Positions 26,504 through 35,864 are shown, numbered from the stretch's first letter. The stretch: 64,000 nucleotides of DNA from DASRJG01 sp964647625 (GCA_964647625.1 CAZYHZ010000003.1:1-64000); one strand, 5' to 3'. Made by a program: numbers and translations. Notes: generated by a model from the letters alone, not told the origin.

Positions 26504-27694
26504 TCACGCTCTCCGGATCGCGTCGATCATCCGGGTCACCCGTTTGGTCGCCGCCACGTCGTGCACGCGGATCACGTGCGCGCCCTTCCAAGCCGCATAC
26601 GCCGCCACCGCGAGGCTCCCCTCCAGGCGATCGGACACCGGAAGCTCGAGCGCCGTTCCGATGAACGACTTCCGCGAGGCCCCCACGACGAGCGGGCGGC
26701 CGACGCTGCGCAGCGTCCTCAGCTCGCGGAGGATCCGGAGGTTTCCCGAGGCCGATTTTCCGAACCCCAGACCGGGATCGACGAGGATCTTATCATCCGC
26801 GATTCCCGCGCTCGTCGCGCGCTTCACGCAGTTGCGCAGGAAGCCGACGAGCGACGACAGGAGATCGGCGTAGTCCGTGTCCTGCTGCATCGTGCGCGGC
26901 GTTCCGCGCATGTGCATGACGATCGTCGGGACGTGCCCCTCGCGCACGACGCTCGTCATCTCGGGATCCGAGAACGCCGAGACGTCGTTGATCATGTCGG
27001 CGCCCGCCTCGATCGCCAGGCGGGCCACCGAGGCCTTGCTCGTATCGACGGACACGCGGAGATCGAGCTGCCGCTTGAGCGCGTCGACGACGGGAATCAC
27101 GCGCCGGGCCTCCTCGTCGGCCGAGACGGGAGCCGCACCCGGGCGTGTGCTCTCGCCGCCGACGTCCACGAGATCGGCCCCGCCCTCCGCCATCGTCCCG
27201 GCCTCTTCGACCGCGGCGTTCGGCGAAGCGAATTTTCCCCGGTCCGAGAACGAATCCGGCGTCACGTTCAGGATGCCCATCACGCGCGTCTCGGAAGACA
27301 GGTCCAGGCGGCCGCCGTCGGGAAAGGTGAGCGTGAACGACGACGCGGCGTAGGCGAGAAGCGTCAGGCGAATGGCGGCGCCGACGCCTCGGGGGCCCCG
27401 GGATTCCAGGATCGTGCCGAGGCGGGCGAGCGCTTCCTCGTCGCCGACCAGGACGCGCGGCGACGTATTCGGCCCGGCGGCGCCCGCACCGTCCAAGACG
27501 GCGATTCCGAGCGTCTGCGCCGCCTTCTTCAGCGCGGCCGCCGATTCCGCGTCGATCGCGTCGAGGCGCATCGCACGGGTCGACCGGCGCGCGAGACCGT
27601 GCTCGGTGGACGACGGCAGCGCATCCATGTCGCCCATGGAACGGAGTGCTTGCGGCAGGTCGTCCAGCTCGAGAATGCGGGGGTTGTGCTCCAC
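26504..27694 (-). CDS. folP: Dihydropteroate synthase with N-terminal extension
   Basis: Joins 6-hydroxymethyl-dihydropterin pyrophosphate to p-aminobenzoate in folate synthesis. The TIM-barrel core begins near residue 135 with VMGILNVTPDSFSDRGKF and continues with VDVGGESTRPGA, ISVDTSK-like RVSVDTSKASV, MINDVSAF, VPTIVMHMRGTP and the C-terminal GAHVIRVHDV. At 396 aa the protein is longer than the usual 270-290 because of about 130 extra N-terminal residues, which resemble the extended forms in some firmicutes and archaea. The start is the GTG at 27694, 29 nt after ftsH. Folate enzymes adjoin ftsH in many genomes, so the position is not diagnostic. Confidence 0.94.
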   Translation of the reverse strand: MEHNPRILELDDLPQALRSMGDMDALPSSTEHGLARRSTRAMRLDAIDAESAAALKKAAQTLGIAVLDGAGAAGPNTSPRVLVGDEEALARLGTILESRGPRGVGAAIRLTLLAYAASSFTLTFPDGGRLDLSSETRVMGILNVTPDSFSDRGKFASPNAAVEEAGTMAEGGADLVDVGGESTRPGAAPVSADEEARRVIPVVDALKRQLDLRVSVDTSKASVARLAIEAGADMINDVSAFSDPEMTSVVREGHVPTIVMHMRGTPRTMQQDTDYADLLSSLVGFLRNCVKRATSAGIADDKILVDPGLGFGKSASGNLRILRELRTLRSVGRPLVVGASRKSFIGTALELPVSDRLEGSLAVAAYAAWKGAHVIRVHDVAATKRVTRMIDAIRRA

Positions 27695-27723
27695 GGCCGC
27701 CTCGAGCGGGTGCCGGGACCGCG

Positions 27724-29661
27724 TCAGGCGGGCTGGCTTCCGGGAGCGGGGAGCACTCCCGGGCGGCGCGCGGCCTCCGGCTCGGCGACCTCGGCGCCCG
27801 CGTTGGGGCTGGGAGGCGACGGCGGCCTGACCGGAAGCGACTCGCCCCGCACGAGCGCGGCGATCTGATCGCCGTCGAGCACCTCGCGCTCGAGCAGCGC
27901 CTCGGCGATGTTCTTCAAGGCGTCGCGATTCTCCTCGAGGATCCGCTTCGCCGTGGTGTAGCCGTCGACGACGATCGATTTCACCTCATGGTCGATCTCG
28001 ACCGCGGTCGCTTCGGAGTAATCCCGGTGCTGGGCGATCTCGCGTCCGAGGAAGATCTGCTCTTCCTTCTTGCCGAAGGTCAGCGGGCCCATCTTGCTCG
28101 ACATGCCCCACTCGCAGACCATCTTGCGGGCCAGCTCGGTCACGCGCTCGATGTCGTTGCCGGCGCCGGTCGTCATCCGGTCGAAGGTCAGCTCCTCGCT
28201 GACGCGGCCGCCCATCAGCACGGCGATCGTCGATTCGAGGTACTCGCGGGAGTACGTGTGCTTGTCGTCGACCGGAAGCTGCTGCGTGACGCCGAGCGCG
28301 CGGCCGCGGGGAATGATCGTGACCTTGTGCAGCGGGTCCGCGTACGGGACCTTGAACGCGACGAGCGCGTGCCCGGCCTCGTGATACGCCGTGATCTTCT
28401 TCTCGTCGTCCGAGATGATGAGCGACTTGCGCTCGACGCCCATCAGGACCTTGTCCTTGGCGATCTCGAAGTCGTCCTGCATGACGGCCTTGCGATTCTT
28501 CCGCGCGGCGAACAGGGCCGCCTCGTTGACGAGGTTCGCGAGATCGGCCCCCGAAAAGCCGGGCGTCGCGCGGGCGAGCACGGAAAGGTCGACGTCGGGG
28601 GACAGCGGGATCTTCCGAGCGTGCACGCGGAGGATCTCCTCGCGGCCGCGGACGTCGGGGCGCCCGACGATCACCTGCCGGTCGAACCGGCCGGGGCGCA
28701 GGAGCGCCGGGTCGAGCACGTCGGGCCGGTTCGTCGCGGCGATCAGGATGACGCCTTCGTTCGTCTCGAAGCCGTCCATCTCGACGAGAAGCTGGTTGAG
28801 CGTCTGCTCGCGCTCGTCGTGACCGCCGCCGAGGCCCGCGCCGCGATGGCGCCCGACCGCGTCGATCTCGTCGATGAAGATGATGCAGGGGGCGTTCTTC
28901 TTGCCCTGCTCGAACAGGTCGCGCACGCGGGAGGCGCCGACACCGACGAACATCTCGACGAAGTCCGAGCCGGAGATCGAGAAGAACGGCACGTTCGCCT
29001 CGCCGGCGATCGCGCGCGCCAGGAGCGTCTTTCCGGTTCCGGGAGGTCCCATCAGGAGAACGCCCTTCGGGATCTTGCCGCCGAGCTTCTGGAACTTCTG
29101 GGGCTCCTTGAGGAACTCGATGATCTCCTGGAGCTCTTCCTTCGCTTCCTCGACGCCGGCGACGTCCTTGAACGTGACCTTCTTTCCCTGCGCCGACGTG
29201 AGCTTGGCGCGCGACTTCCCGAACGAGAGCGCCTTGTTGCCCCCCGACTGCATCTGCCGCATGAAGATGATCCACACGACCACCAGGATCAGGATCGGGG
29301 ACCACATGAAGATCATGGAGAGCAGCGAGTTGTCGGCCGGCTTCTTGGCCTTCACGACGACGCCCTTGTCCCTGAGCGTCTTCATGAGAGCGTCGTCCTT
29401 CACCGTGTAAACGCGGAAGTTCGGGACCTGCTGCCCGGAGGCCGCGACCTGGGGCGTCTTGAACTTGCCCTGGATGTCGTAGCCGACGGCGTCGCCCGAC
29501 ACGTTGACTTCCTGGATCTCGCCGGCGTCGACGAGCCGGTAGAACTCGGAGGCGTCGAGGTCTTTGCGCTGCTCGCTCGCCGTCGCGAAGATCTGATAGG
29601 CAATGACCACCACCCCCAGGAAAACGAGCCAAACGAGGATGGTTCTCAGGTGGTTGTTCAC
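27724..29661 (-). CDS. ftsH: ATP-dependent zinc metalloprotease FtsH
   Basis: Membrane-bound AAA+ protease that degrades misfolded membrane proteins and regulators. From the GTG at 29661 it has 645 residues. The order is: first membrane helix (TILVWLVFLGVVVIAY), periplasmic domain, second helix (SPILILVVVWIIFM), AAA domain with Walker A GPPGTGKT near 206 and Walker B IIFIDEID, SRH GRFDRQV, then the M41 zinc site HEAGH near 425, and a Pro-rich tail. VNNHLRTILVWL matches the usual FtsH start, and GGAGG lies 11 nt upstream. An earlier GTG at 29691 would add ten residues and could be read from a leaderless message. folP follows. Confidence 0.95.
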   Translation of the reverse strand: MNNHLRTILVWLVFLGVVVIAYQIFATASEQRKDLDASEFYRLVDAGEIQEVNVSGDAVGYDIQGKFKTPQVAASGQQVPNFRVYTVKDDALMKTLRDKGVVVKAKKPADNSLLSMIFMWSPILILVVVWIIFMRQMQSGGNKALSFGKSRAKLTSAQGKKVTFKDVAGVEEAKEELQEIIEFLKEPQKFQKLGGKIPKGVLLMGPPGTGKTLLARAIAGEANVPFFSISGSDFVEMFVGVGASRVRDLFEQGKKNAPCIIFIDEIDAVGRHRGAGLGGGHDEREQTLNQLLVEMDGFETNEGVILIAATNRPDVLDPALLRPGRFDRQVIVGRPDVRGREEILRVHARKIPLSPDVDLSVLARATPGFSGADLANLVNEAALFAARKNRKAVMQDDFEIAKDKVLMGVERKSLIISDDEKKITAYHEAGHALVAFKVPYADPLHKVTIIPRGRALGVTQQLPVDDKHTYSREYLESTIAVLMGGRVSEELTFDRMTTGAGNDIERVTELARKMVCEWGMSSKMGPLTFGKKEEQIFLGREIAQHRDYSEATAVEIDHEVKSIVVDGYTTAKRILEENRDALKNIAEALLEREVLDGDQIAALVRGESLPVRPPSPPSPNAGAEVAEPEAARRPGVLPAPGSQPA

Positions 29662-29695
29662 GTTCGGGTCGGCCTCCGGTGATTCGCCCACATCG

Positions 29696-29725
29696 AATAT
29701 ATAGGGAGGGGGGGAGGGACGCCAA
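29696..29725 (-). promoter_or_regulatory. Promoter of the ftsH-folP-cdaA-cdaR-glmM operon
   Basis: On the minus strand TTGGCG (29725-29720) and TATATT (29701-29696) are 18 nt apart; shifting the -10 element two bases upstream to TATATA gives a spacer of 16. Transcription would begin near 29690, immediately at or before the GTG at 29691. A run of C on this strand (G on the plus strand, 29704-29719) fills the spacer, which is unusual. Confidence 0.45.
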
Positions 29726-29755
29726 GACGCCGGGCGGGCGTACCGCCCCGGGGGC

Positions 29756-30265
29756 TCATTCGACGAACGTCAGGTAGGGCAGATTCCGGTACAGGCCACC
29801 GATATCGAGCCCGTAGCCGACGATCCACCGGTCCGGGGCCTCGAAGCCGACGTAGTCGGCCTTCAAGGGGACGCTGCGGCGGAACGGCTTGTTCAGCAGG
29901 ACCGCGATCCGGAGCCTTGCGGGCCGCCGCTCCCGGAGCCGGCCGGTGAGCGCGTGGAGCGTCCGGCCGGTGTCGAGGATGTCTTCCACGACCAGGACGT
30001 CCGCCCCCTCGATCGGGCAGTCGTCGGGGATCGAAATCGAGGACGGATCGCCGCCGCGGTCGATCGAGCGGACCGGGACGAGCGCCACGTGAACCGGCAT
30101 GGGAAGACGCCGCACGAGATCGGCGCAGAACATGAACGCGCCGTCCATGAGCCCGACGACCGAGAGGGCGCCGTCTCCCGTGTCGGCCGCGATGGCCCGG
30201 GCCATCGCATCGACGCGTGCCATCAGCGCCGTCTCGCCGACGAGAATGTCACCGGACAGCCGCAC
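29756..30265 (-). CDS. hpt: Hypoxanthine phosphoribosyltransferase
   Basis: Salvages hypoxanthine (and often guanine) to the nucleotide with PRPP. At 169 aa it has the length of bacterial Hpt. The flexible-loop/metal region is near LMDGAFMFCADLVRR, and the PRPP-binding signature is VLVVEDILDTGRTL near residues 90-103. VGFEAPDRWIVGYGLDIGGLYRNLPYL is the characteristic C-terminal purine-binding segment, seen here in full. The GTG start at 30265 overlaps the tilS end by 17 nt, and no later in-frame start precedes conserved sequence. The tilS-hpt-ftsH order is widely conserved in bacteria, which supports all three calls. Confidence 0.93.
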   Translation of the reverse strand: MRLSGDILVGETALMARVDAMARAIAADTGDGALSVVGLMDGAFMFCADLVRRLPMPVHVALVPVRSIDRGGDPSSISIPDDCPIEGADVLVVEDILDTGRTLHALTGRLRERRPARLRIAVLLNKPFRRSVPLKADYVGFEAPDRWIVGYGLDIGGLYRNLPYLTFVE

Positions 30266-31235
30266 GGCCGAACTCTACCAAACGCCCGCGACGCGCGGAC
30301 ACCATACGTCCGGGCAGATCGACCCGCGCTCCGGGATGAGCCGTCGCGAGCGCGGCCGCGGCGGCGACGTGGCGGGAAGAGATCCTCCTCGGGTCGCAAC
30401 CGGCTGCCTCGAGCGCGATCCGCACCAGCCGCGACGCGAGCGGCGGCGGAAGCGCGGCCAGCGTCTCCGCGGGAATCCGGACGACGCCGCGCCGAACGGA
30501 AGCGCCGGTGTCGTAGGCCTCCCGCGCCAGCGCGTCGAGGAGCGCCGCGTCGTCTCGAAGCCGGCGCGCGGCGTCCACCAGATGACGCGCAGCGGCGGGA
30601 TTCAGCTCCGTTGTGAGAAGAGGAAGGACGAGGCGGCGCACCCGATTCCGATCGAACGCGAGGCTCTCGTTCGAAGGGTCGTCTCGAAACGCGATCCGGC
30701 GCTTTCGCAGCCACCCGCGAAGGCTCCCGCGCTCGAGGTCGAGCAGGGGCTTGACGAACGGTCCCGGTCCCGACGGCGTCATGGCGGCGAGCGCCGAAGG
30801 CCCCGCGCCGCGGACGAGGCGCATGAGGATCGTCTCGGCCTGGTCGTCGAGCGTGTGGCCGGTGGCGATGACGTCGGCTCCCGCCTCCGATGCGGCCTCG
30901 ATCAGGAACGCGCGGCGGATGCGGCGCGCCGCCTCCTCGAGCGACTCGTCCTTACGCTTCGCGGCGCGGACGTCCTGCCGCGCCGCGACCAGAGGAAGGG
31001 ACAGAGCGGAGGCGTGGCGAGCGACCAGCCGGAGGTCGGCCGTGGAGCCGCGGCGGAGCGCATGGTCGAGATGCGCGACGACGATCGACGGCCGCCGTTG
31101 CGGCGACAGCCGCGCCGTCAGGTGGAGGAGCGCGATCGAGTCCGAGCCGCCCGACACCGCCACGACGACGCGCCGGCCGGCATCGAACAGCGCCCGCGCG
31201 GCGCGGTGAAAGGCGATCTCGACGGCGTCGGCCAC
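30249..31235 (-). CDS. tilS: tRNA(Ile)-lysidine synthase
   Basis: Modifies C34 of the CAU-anticodon tRNA-Ile to lysidine, so that the tRNA reads AUA. The PP-loop ATP-pyrophosphatase motif is VVAVSGGSDSIALLHL (residues about 23-38). The TilS core then follows with VAHLDHALRRGS, ATGHTLDDQAETILMRLVRG and KPLLDLERGSLRGWL, then FRDDPSNESLAFDRNRVR. At 328 aa it is shorter than E. coli TilS (432), having lost most of the C-terminal domains, as in other bacteria with a compact type. The start is the GTG at 31235. It is divergent from an ABC exporter operon. Confidence 0.93.
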   Translation of the reverse strand: MADAVEIAFHRAARALFDAGRRVVVAVSGGSDSIALLHLTARLSPQRRPSIVVAHLDHALRRGSTADLRLVARHASALSLPLVAARQDVRAAKRKDESLEEAARRIRRAFLIEAASEAGADVIATGHTLDDQAETILMRLVRGAGPSALAAMTPSGPGPFVKPLLDLERGSLRGWLRKRRIAFRDDPSNESLAFDRNRVRRLVLPLLTTELNPAAARHLVDAARRLRDDAALLDALAREAYDTGASVRRGVVRIPAETLAALPPPLASRLVRIALEAAGCDPRRISSRHVAAAAALATAHPGARVDLPGRMVSARRGRLVEFGRAAVR

Positions 31236-31329
31236 GATGTGCGCCCTACCGGAACCTTGAGCGCGCGCGCTGCGTATGAACGCGAGAAATCATGGGGAAA
31301 TTCTAACCGCGGACCCGAAGGAGACCCCG

Positions 31330-32223
31330 ATGCTCGAGATTCGCGACCTGGTGAAGGTCTATCCCGGCCCGGTGGCGGCCCTGCAGGGCGTCACGCTATC
31401 CGTTCCGGAGGGAATGTTCGGGCTGCTCGGTCCGAACGGCGCCGGCAAGACGACGCTGATGCGCATCGTCGCGGGGCTGCTCGAGCCGACCTCGGGCCGC
31501 GTGGTCCTGGACGGCGAGGACGTCACGGACAGCCCCCAGCGCATCTGGGAGAGGTTGGGATACCTACCGCAAGAATTCGGCTTCTACCCGCACCTCACCG
31601 GCGAGGCGATGCTCGCCCACCTGATCGAGCTGAAGGGCATCGACGCCCCGGGCGGGAAGAAGGCGCTGATCGGGGAGCTCCTCGAGCGGGTCAACCTCAC
31701 GTTCGCCGCGAAGCGGAAGGTCAAGGGTTACTCGGGAGGTATGCGGCAGCGCCTCGGGCTCGCGCAGGCGATCGCCGGCGATCCCCGATTGATCATCGTC
31801 GACGAGCCGACGGCGGGTCTCGATCCCGAAGAGCGATTCCGCTTCTACAGGCTTCTCGCCGAGCTGGCCTCCGACCGCATCGTCATCCTGTCCACCCACA
31901 TCGTCGAGGACGTCTCCGTGCTGTGTCCGCAGTTCGCGGTGATCCGCGCCGGACGCGTCGTCGCCCTGACGTCGCCCCAGGAGGCGCGGGCCCTGATCCA
32001 CGGCCGGATCTTCCAAGGCACGGCGGACTCGCGCGAGGCACTCGCTGCACTCTCCGCGACCCGCCGGGTCACACAGGCGATCCTGGTCGAAGGCCGGAAC
32101 CAGGTCCGGGTCTACGAGCCGGATGGCCGCGCCCCCGCTGGGTTCGTCCCCGTCGAGCCGAACCTGGAAGACGCCTATTTCGTGCTCATGCGGGGAGAGG
32201 CGCTCGTCGGGGCGGCGCGATGA
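31330..32223 (+). CDS. ABC exporter ATPase partnered with the permease/M1 peptidase
   Basis: A 297-aa ATPase. Walker A is GPNGAGKTT, the Q-loop is GYLPQEFGFYPHLT, the signature is YSGGMRQRLGLAQAI and Walker B is LIIVDEPTAGLDPEE, with the H-loop LSTHIVEDV. GYLPQEFGFYP is characteristic of the ATPases paired with large ABC/M1 permeases and of multidrug CcmA-type proteins. A C-terminal domain of about 80 residues follows. The ATG at 31330 is well supported by AAGGAG 6 nt upstream; an open frame continuing to 31276 adds nothing family-like. It overlaps the permease gene by 4 nt (ATGA). Together the two genes encode a complete exporter of unknown substrate. Confidence 0.9.
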   Translation: MLEIRDLVKVYPGPVAALQGVTLSVPEGMFGLLGPNGAGKTTLMRIVAGLLEPTSGRVVLDGEDVTDSPQRIWERLGYLPQEFGFYPHLTGEAMLAHLIELKGIDAPGGKKALIGELLERVNLTFAAKRKVKGYSGGMRQRLGLAQAIAGDPRLIIVDEPTAGLDPEERFRFYRLLAELASDRIVILSTHIVEDVSVLCPQFAVIRAGRVVALTSPQEARALIHGRIFQGTADSREALAALSATRRVTQAILVEGRNQVRVYEPDGRAPAGFVPVEPNLEDAYFVLMRGEALVGAAR

Positions 32224-35200
32224 GCCTGCGCCGACTGGCCCAGGTCTTCAAGACCGAGCTGGCGCTGCAGGTGAAGCGCCCGATGACGTGGATTCTCGTC
32301 GTGCTCACGGTCCTGCTCCTGTGGGGGCTGTCGCGCGGGAACGTGCGGATCGACTCCGGCGACGCTTCGGTCGGCGGGACGAAGGCGTGGATCACCTCGG
32401 AATTCGCGGTCGCGTTCACGCTGTCGGTGACCGTGTTCCTGTTCCACACGTTCTTCATCGCCGTCGCGGCCGGCATGAGCGTGATCCAGGACGACGAGCG
32501 CAAGATCGGCGAGATCCTGCACTCGACGCCGCTGACTCCGCGCGAATACGTCTGGGGGAAGCTCCTCGCCATCATCGCGGTGTTCACCGGCATCCTCGCG
32601 TTCCAGCAGGTCTGGTCGATGTTCTGCTACCACCTGCTTCCGAACGCCAAGGCCGACGAGATCCGCGGGCCGTTCCACCTCGCGGCGTACGTCGTGCCCG
32701 CGCTGGCGTTCGGGCTCCCGACGATCCTGTTCACGAGCATGACGTCGTTCGCCGCAGGCCTGCGGTGGCGCAAGCCGCTTCTCGTGTTCGTCCTGCCGGT
32801 CGCGATGATGATGGCGTGCGCGTTCTTTCTGTGGAACTGGTCGCCGACGTGGCTGGCGCCCGTCTGGAACAAGGCGCTCATGGCGCTCGATCCGGCGGGG
32901 TTCCGCTGGCTGAACGAGACTCACCTCAAGCTCGACCGGGGCGTCGAGTTCTACAACAAGGCCCCGATCGCCTTCGATGCGGTGTATGCGTTGAGCCGGG
33001 CGGGATTGCTGCTGCTCGGTCTCGGCTCGATCGTGCTCGCGGAGCGCCACTTCGCGCGGACGATGCGTGGAGTGCCCGCCAGGGCGTCGAACAAGAGCAT
33101 CGCGGTGAGCGAGATCCTCGCGGAGCCCGGGATCGCCGCCGCGGCAGCCCCCGAGCGCAGTCTGGCCGAGCTCGGCATGCGCTCGCGGCGTCCGGGATTC
33201 TGGCGGGGGGCGGTCGAGGTCGCCCGCGTCGAGCTTCGCGAGCTGCGGAACGCCCCCGGGCTCTACCTGTTCGTTCCGCTCATCCTCCTCCAGACGATCG
33301 GCTCCACCGCGGTCGCGCTCGGACCGTTCGGCACGTACGTCCTGGCGACGCCGGGGGGGATCAGCGTTCGCATGATGAACACGCTGACGCTTCTCGTCGC
33401 CCTGCTCCTGCTCTTCTACACCGTCGAATCGCACCAGAGAGAAAAGCACACCGGCCTCGCCGCGATCTCCGACGCCACGCCCGTGACGACGGCGGCGATC
33501 CTGTTCGGGAAGTCGGTCGCCAACGCGGTCTTGGGGATCGCCGTCCTGAGCGCGTGCTGGGCCGGCGCCGCGATCGTCATCTTGGCGCAGGGACAGGTTT
33601 CGCTCGCGCTGTGGCCGTTCGTTCTGACGTGGGGGCTCCTCCTGGTCCCGACCCTTCTCGTGTGGACGTGCTTCGTCACGGCGGTCGTCTCGATCACGCG
33701 CAACCGGTATGCGACCTACGGAATCGGGTTGGCGGCGATGTCCTTGACCGGGTGGGCCCAGCTCCGGAACAAGATGAACTGGGTCTTCAACTGGGACCTC
33801 TGGAGCTCGATTCGCTGGAGCGACATGGGTACGTTCCAGATCGATCGCACGGCGCTCGTCCTGAACCGGCTGCTCGTCCTGTCTCTCGCGGGGTTCTTCA
33901 TCGTCGTCGCGGTGCGGTTCGTCGCGAGGCGGGATGCGGACCCGGTGCGCATCATCCACCGTCTGAGGCCGGCGGCGCTCGGGATGACCGTGGCCCGGCT
34001 CGCGCCCTTCGCCGCGGCGCCGATCTTGATCGGCATCGTCCTCGGCACGATGGTGGCCCGCGGAGACGAGTCGAGCGCGGCCAAGAAGAAGGCGCACGAT
34101 TACTGGAAGCAGAACCTGGCGACCTGGAAGGACGCACCGCAGCCGGAGATCGTCGACGGCGACGTCAAGCTGGCGCTCGACCCGGAGCGGAGCGCGTTCA
34201 CGACGCGGGGGCGGTTCACGCTGTCGAATCCCAACGACGCCCCGCTGAAGCGATTCGCCCTCACGGGCGGCTTCCACTGGACCGACGTGACGTGGACGAT
34301 GAACGGCAAGCCCTACACCCCCGAGGATCGAACGTCGCTCTACGCGTTCACGCCCGACGCCCCGCTCGCGCGCGGCGATCACGTCGACGTCGGCTTCTCG
34401 TTCGCCGGCCGGTTCCCCCGCGGTGTCTCGAAGAACGGGGGCGGGGCGATGGAGTTCATCCTGCCCTCGGGCGTCGTCCTGACCGCGTTCGGGCCGTCGT
34501 TCGTGCCCGTCGTCGGCTACGACGAATCGATCGGCATCGAAGAGGAAAAGAACCGGTACGAGACGCGCGTCTACCCCGACGACTTCTACGTCGGCCGCAC
34601 GGAAGCCGCGTTCGGCAGCGGGTCGGCGTTCACGGCGCGGATCGAGATCTCCGGCCCGGCCGCGTACCGGTTCAACTCGATCGGAGTGCTCGAATCCGAC
34701 ACCGTCAAGGACGGCATCCGCACGTCGATCTGGAAGACGGACAAGAAGGTCCGGCTGTTCAACGTCGTCGCCGGCAAGTGGGAGGAGCGCAAGGGCGACG
34801 GCGCCGTCGTCTATTACCATCCCGAACACACCTACAACCTCGACGAGCTGATGGCCGGCCTCGAAGGGGCGCGCAAGTACTACTCGAAGTGGTTTCACGA
34901 GTATCCGTGGAAAGAGCTGAAGCTCTCCGAGTTCCCCGCGCTGTCGACCTACGCGCAGGGGTTCCCGACCGACATCACGTTCTCGGAAGGGATCGGCTTC
35001 CTCACCAAGCAAGAGAAAACGGGAAACGCCCCGTTCACGATCGCCGCCCACGAAGCGGCCCACCAGTGGTGGGGCAACATGCTGTGTCCGGGGAAAGGGC
35101 CGGGCGGCGACCTTCTCTCCGAGGGCATGTCGCACTTCTCGACGATCCTTCTGATCGAGCAGATCAAAGGGCTCTCGGCGCGGATCGAGTTCTGCAAGCG

Positions 35201-35810
35201 CATCGAGGAGAACTACGGCGACAGCCGGCAGGTCGACTCCGAAAAGCCCATGGTGAAGATCGACGGCTCCAAGCCCGGCGACACGACGGTGACGTACGAC
35301 AAGATGGGCTGGGTCGTGTGGATGCTGCTCAACGAGATGGGGCGCGACAACCTGCTGCGCGGCCTTCATGATTTCCAGACGTACTACGACGACAACGAGG
35401 ACCACCCCGTCCTCCAGGATCTGACCGCTTTTCTGCGCCCGTACGCTCCCGATCCCACGGCCTACGACGCATTCGTGAAGCAGTGGTTCCACGAGGTGGT
35501 CGTTCCCGAATATGTCCTCGACCACGCGAAGAAATCGAAGGACGCGAATGCCTACTCCGTCAGCGTCGAGGTCAAGAACAAGGGGAAGGGGACGATGCCG
35601 GTCACGATCGCCGCGGCGCGAGGGGATCGGTTCGATGACAAGGGGGCGCCGAAGTCCGACTACAAGGATGCGCGCACGACGGTGACACTCGGACCGGGAG
35701 AAACGAAGGACGTCACCGTGCGCTGCGATTTCGACCCCGACAAGGTCGTCGTCGATCCGGACGCCGTGGTGCTCCAGCTCAGGCGCAAGACGGCGATCGC
35801 CAGCTTCTGA
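32220..35810 (+). CDS. ABC-2 permease fused to extracytoplasmic M1-family aminopeptidase domain
   Basis: This is a 1196-aa fusion. Residues 1 to about 605 hold two ABC-2-type membrane bundles with roughly twelve segments, separated by a cytoplasmic linker near 290-340. The remainder, after LIGIVLGTMVA, lies outside the membrane and is an M1-type peptidase domain with HEAAHQWWG at residue 944 and the third zinc ligand in LLSEGMSHF. Nineteen residues separate the second His and that Glu, instead of the usual eighteen, as in other proteins annotated ABC permease/M1 aminopeptidase. All zinc ligands are present, so activity is possible. The architecture suggests an exporter whose cargo is trimmed by, or tethered to, its own peptidase. 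Substrate and reaction are not established. Confidence 0.88.
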   Translation: MSLRRLAQVFKTELALQVKRPMTWILVVLTVLLLWGLSRGNVRIDSGDASVGGTKAWITSEFAVAFTLSVTVFLFHTFFIAVAAGMSVIQDDERKIGEILHSTPLTPREYVWGKLLAIIAVFTGILAFQQVWSMFCYHLLPNAKADEIRGPFHLAAYVVPALAFGLPTILFTSMTSFAAGLRWRKPLLVFVLPVAMMMACAFFLWNWSPTWLAPVWNKALMALDPAGFRWLNETHLKLDRGVEFYNKAPIAFDAVYALSRAGLLLLGLGSIVLAERHFARTMRGVPARASNKSIAVSEILAEPGIAAAAAPERSLAELGMRSRRPGFWRGAVEVARVELRELRNAPGLYLFVPLILLQTIGSTAVALGPFGTYVLATPGGISVRMMNTLTLLVALLLLFYTVESHQREKHTGLAAISDATPVTTAAILFGKSVANAVLGIAVLSACWAGAAIVILAQGQVSLALWPFVLTWGLLLVPTLLVWTCFVTAVVSITRNRYATYGIGLAAMSLTGWAQLRNKMNWVFNWDLWSSIRWSDMGTFQIDRTALVLNRLLVLSLAGFFIVVAVRFVARRDADPVRIIHRLRPAALGMTVARLAPFAAAPILIGIVLGTMVARGDESSAAKKKAHDYWKQNLATWKDAPQPEIVDGDVKLALDPERSAFTTRGRFTLSNPNDAPLKRFALTGGFHWTDVTWTMNGKPYTPEDRTSLYAFTPDAPLARGDHVDVGFSFAGRFPRGVSKNGGGAMEFILPSGVVLTAFGPSFVPVVGYDESIGIEEEKNRYETRVYPDDFYVGRTEAAFGSGSAFTARIEISGPAAYRFNSIGVLESDTVKDGIRTSIWKTDKKVRLFNVVAGKWEERKGDGAVVYYHPEHTYNLDELMAGLEGARKYYSKWFHEYPWKELKLSEFPALSTYAQGFPTDITFSEGIGFLTKQEKTGNAPFTIAAHEAAHQWWGNMLCPGKGPGGDLLSEGMSHFSTILLIEQIKGLSARIEFCKRIEENYGDSRQVDSEKPMVKIDGSKPGDTTVTYDKMGWVVWMLLNEMGRDNLLRGLHDFQTYYDDNEDHPVLQDLTAFLRPYAPDPTAYDAFVKQWFHEVVVPEYVLDHAKKSKDANAYSVSVEVKNKGKGTMPVTIAAARGDRFDDKGAPKSDYKDARTTVTLGPGETKDVTVRCDFDPDKVVVDPDAVVLQLRRKTAIASF

Positions 35811-35864
35811 CCAACGAAACGGCCGGTCGGCGCGTAGTACGAAGGCGGGAGGCGCCGAACCGGC

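Noticed and set aside
31262..31275. Alternating GC run between tilS and the ABC ATPase as a possible Z-DNA or regulatory element.
   Set aside because: It is short (about ten bases) and such runs are expected by chance in DNA of this composition.
30099..32219. A long open frame on the plus strand runs from 30099 into the ABC/M1 gene and would make a 1900-residue protein.
   Set aside because: The first 700 codons are antisense to hpt and tilS and out of frame with the ABC ATPase. The ABC/M1 protein starts cleanly at ATG 32220. The openness is an effect of high GC.
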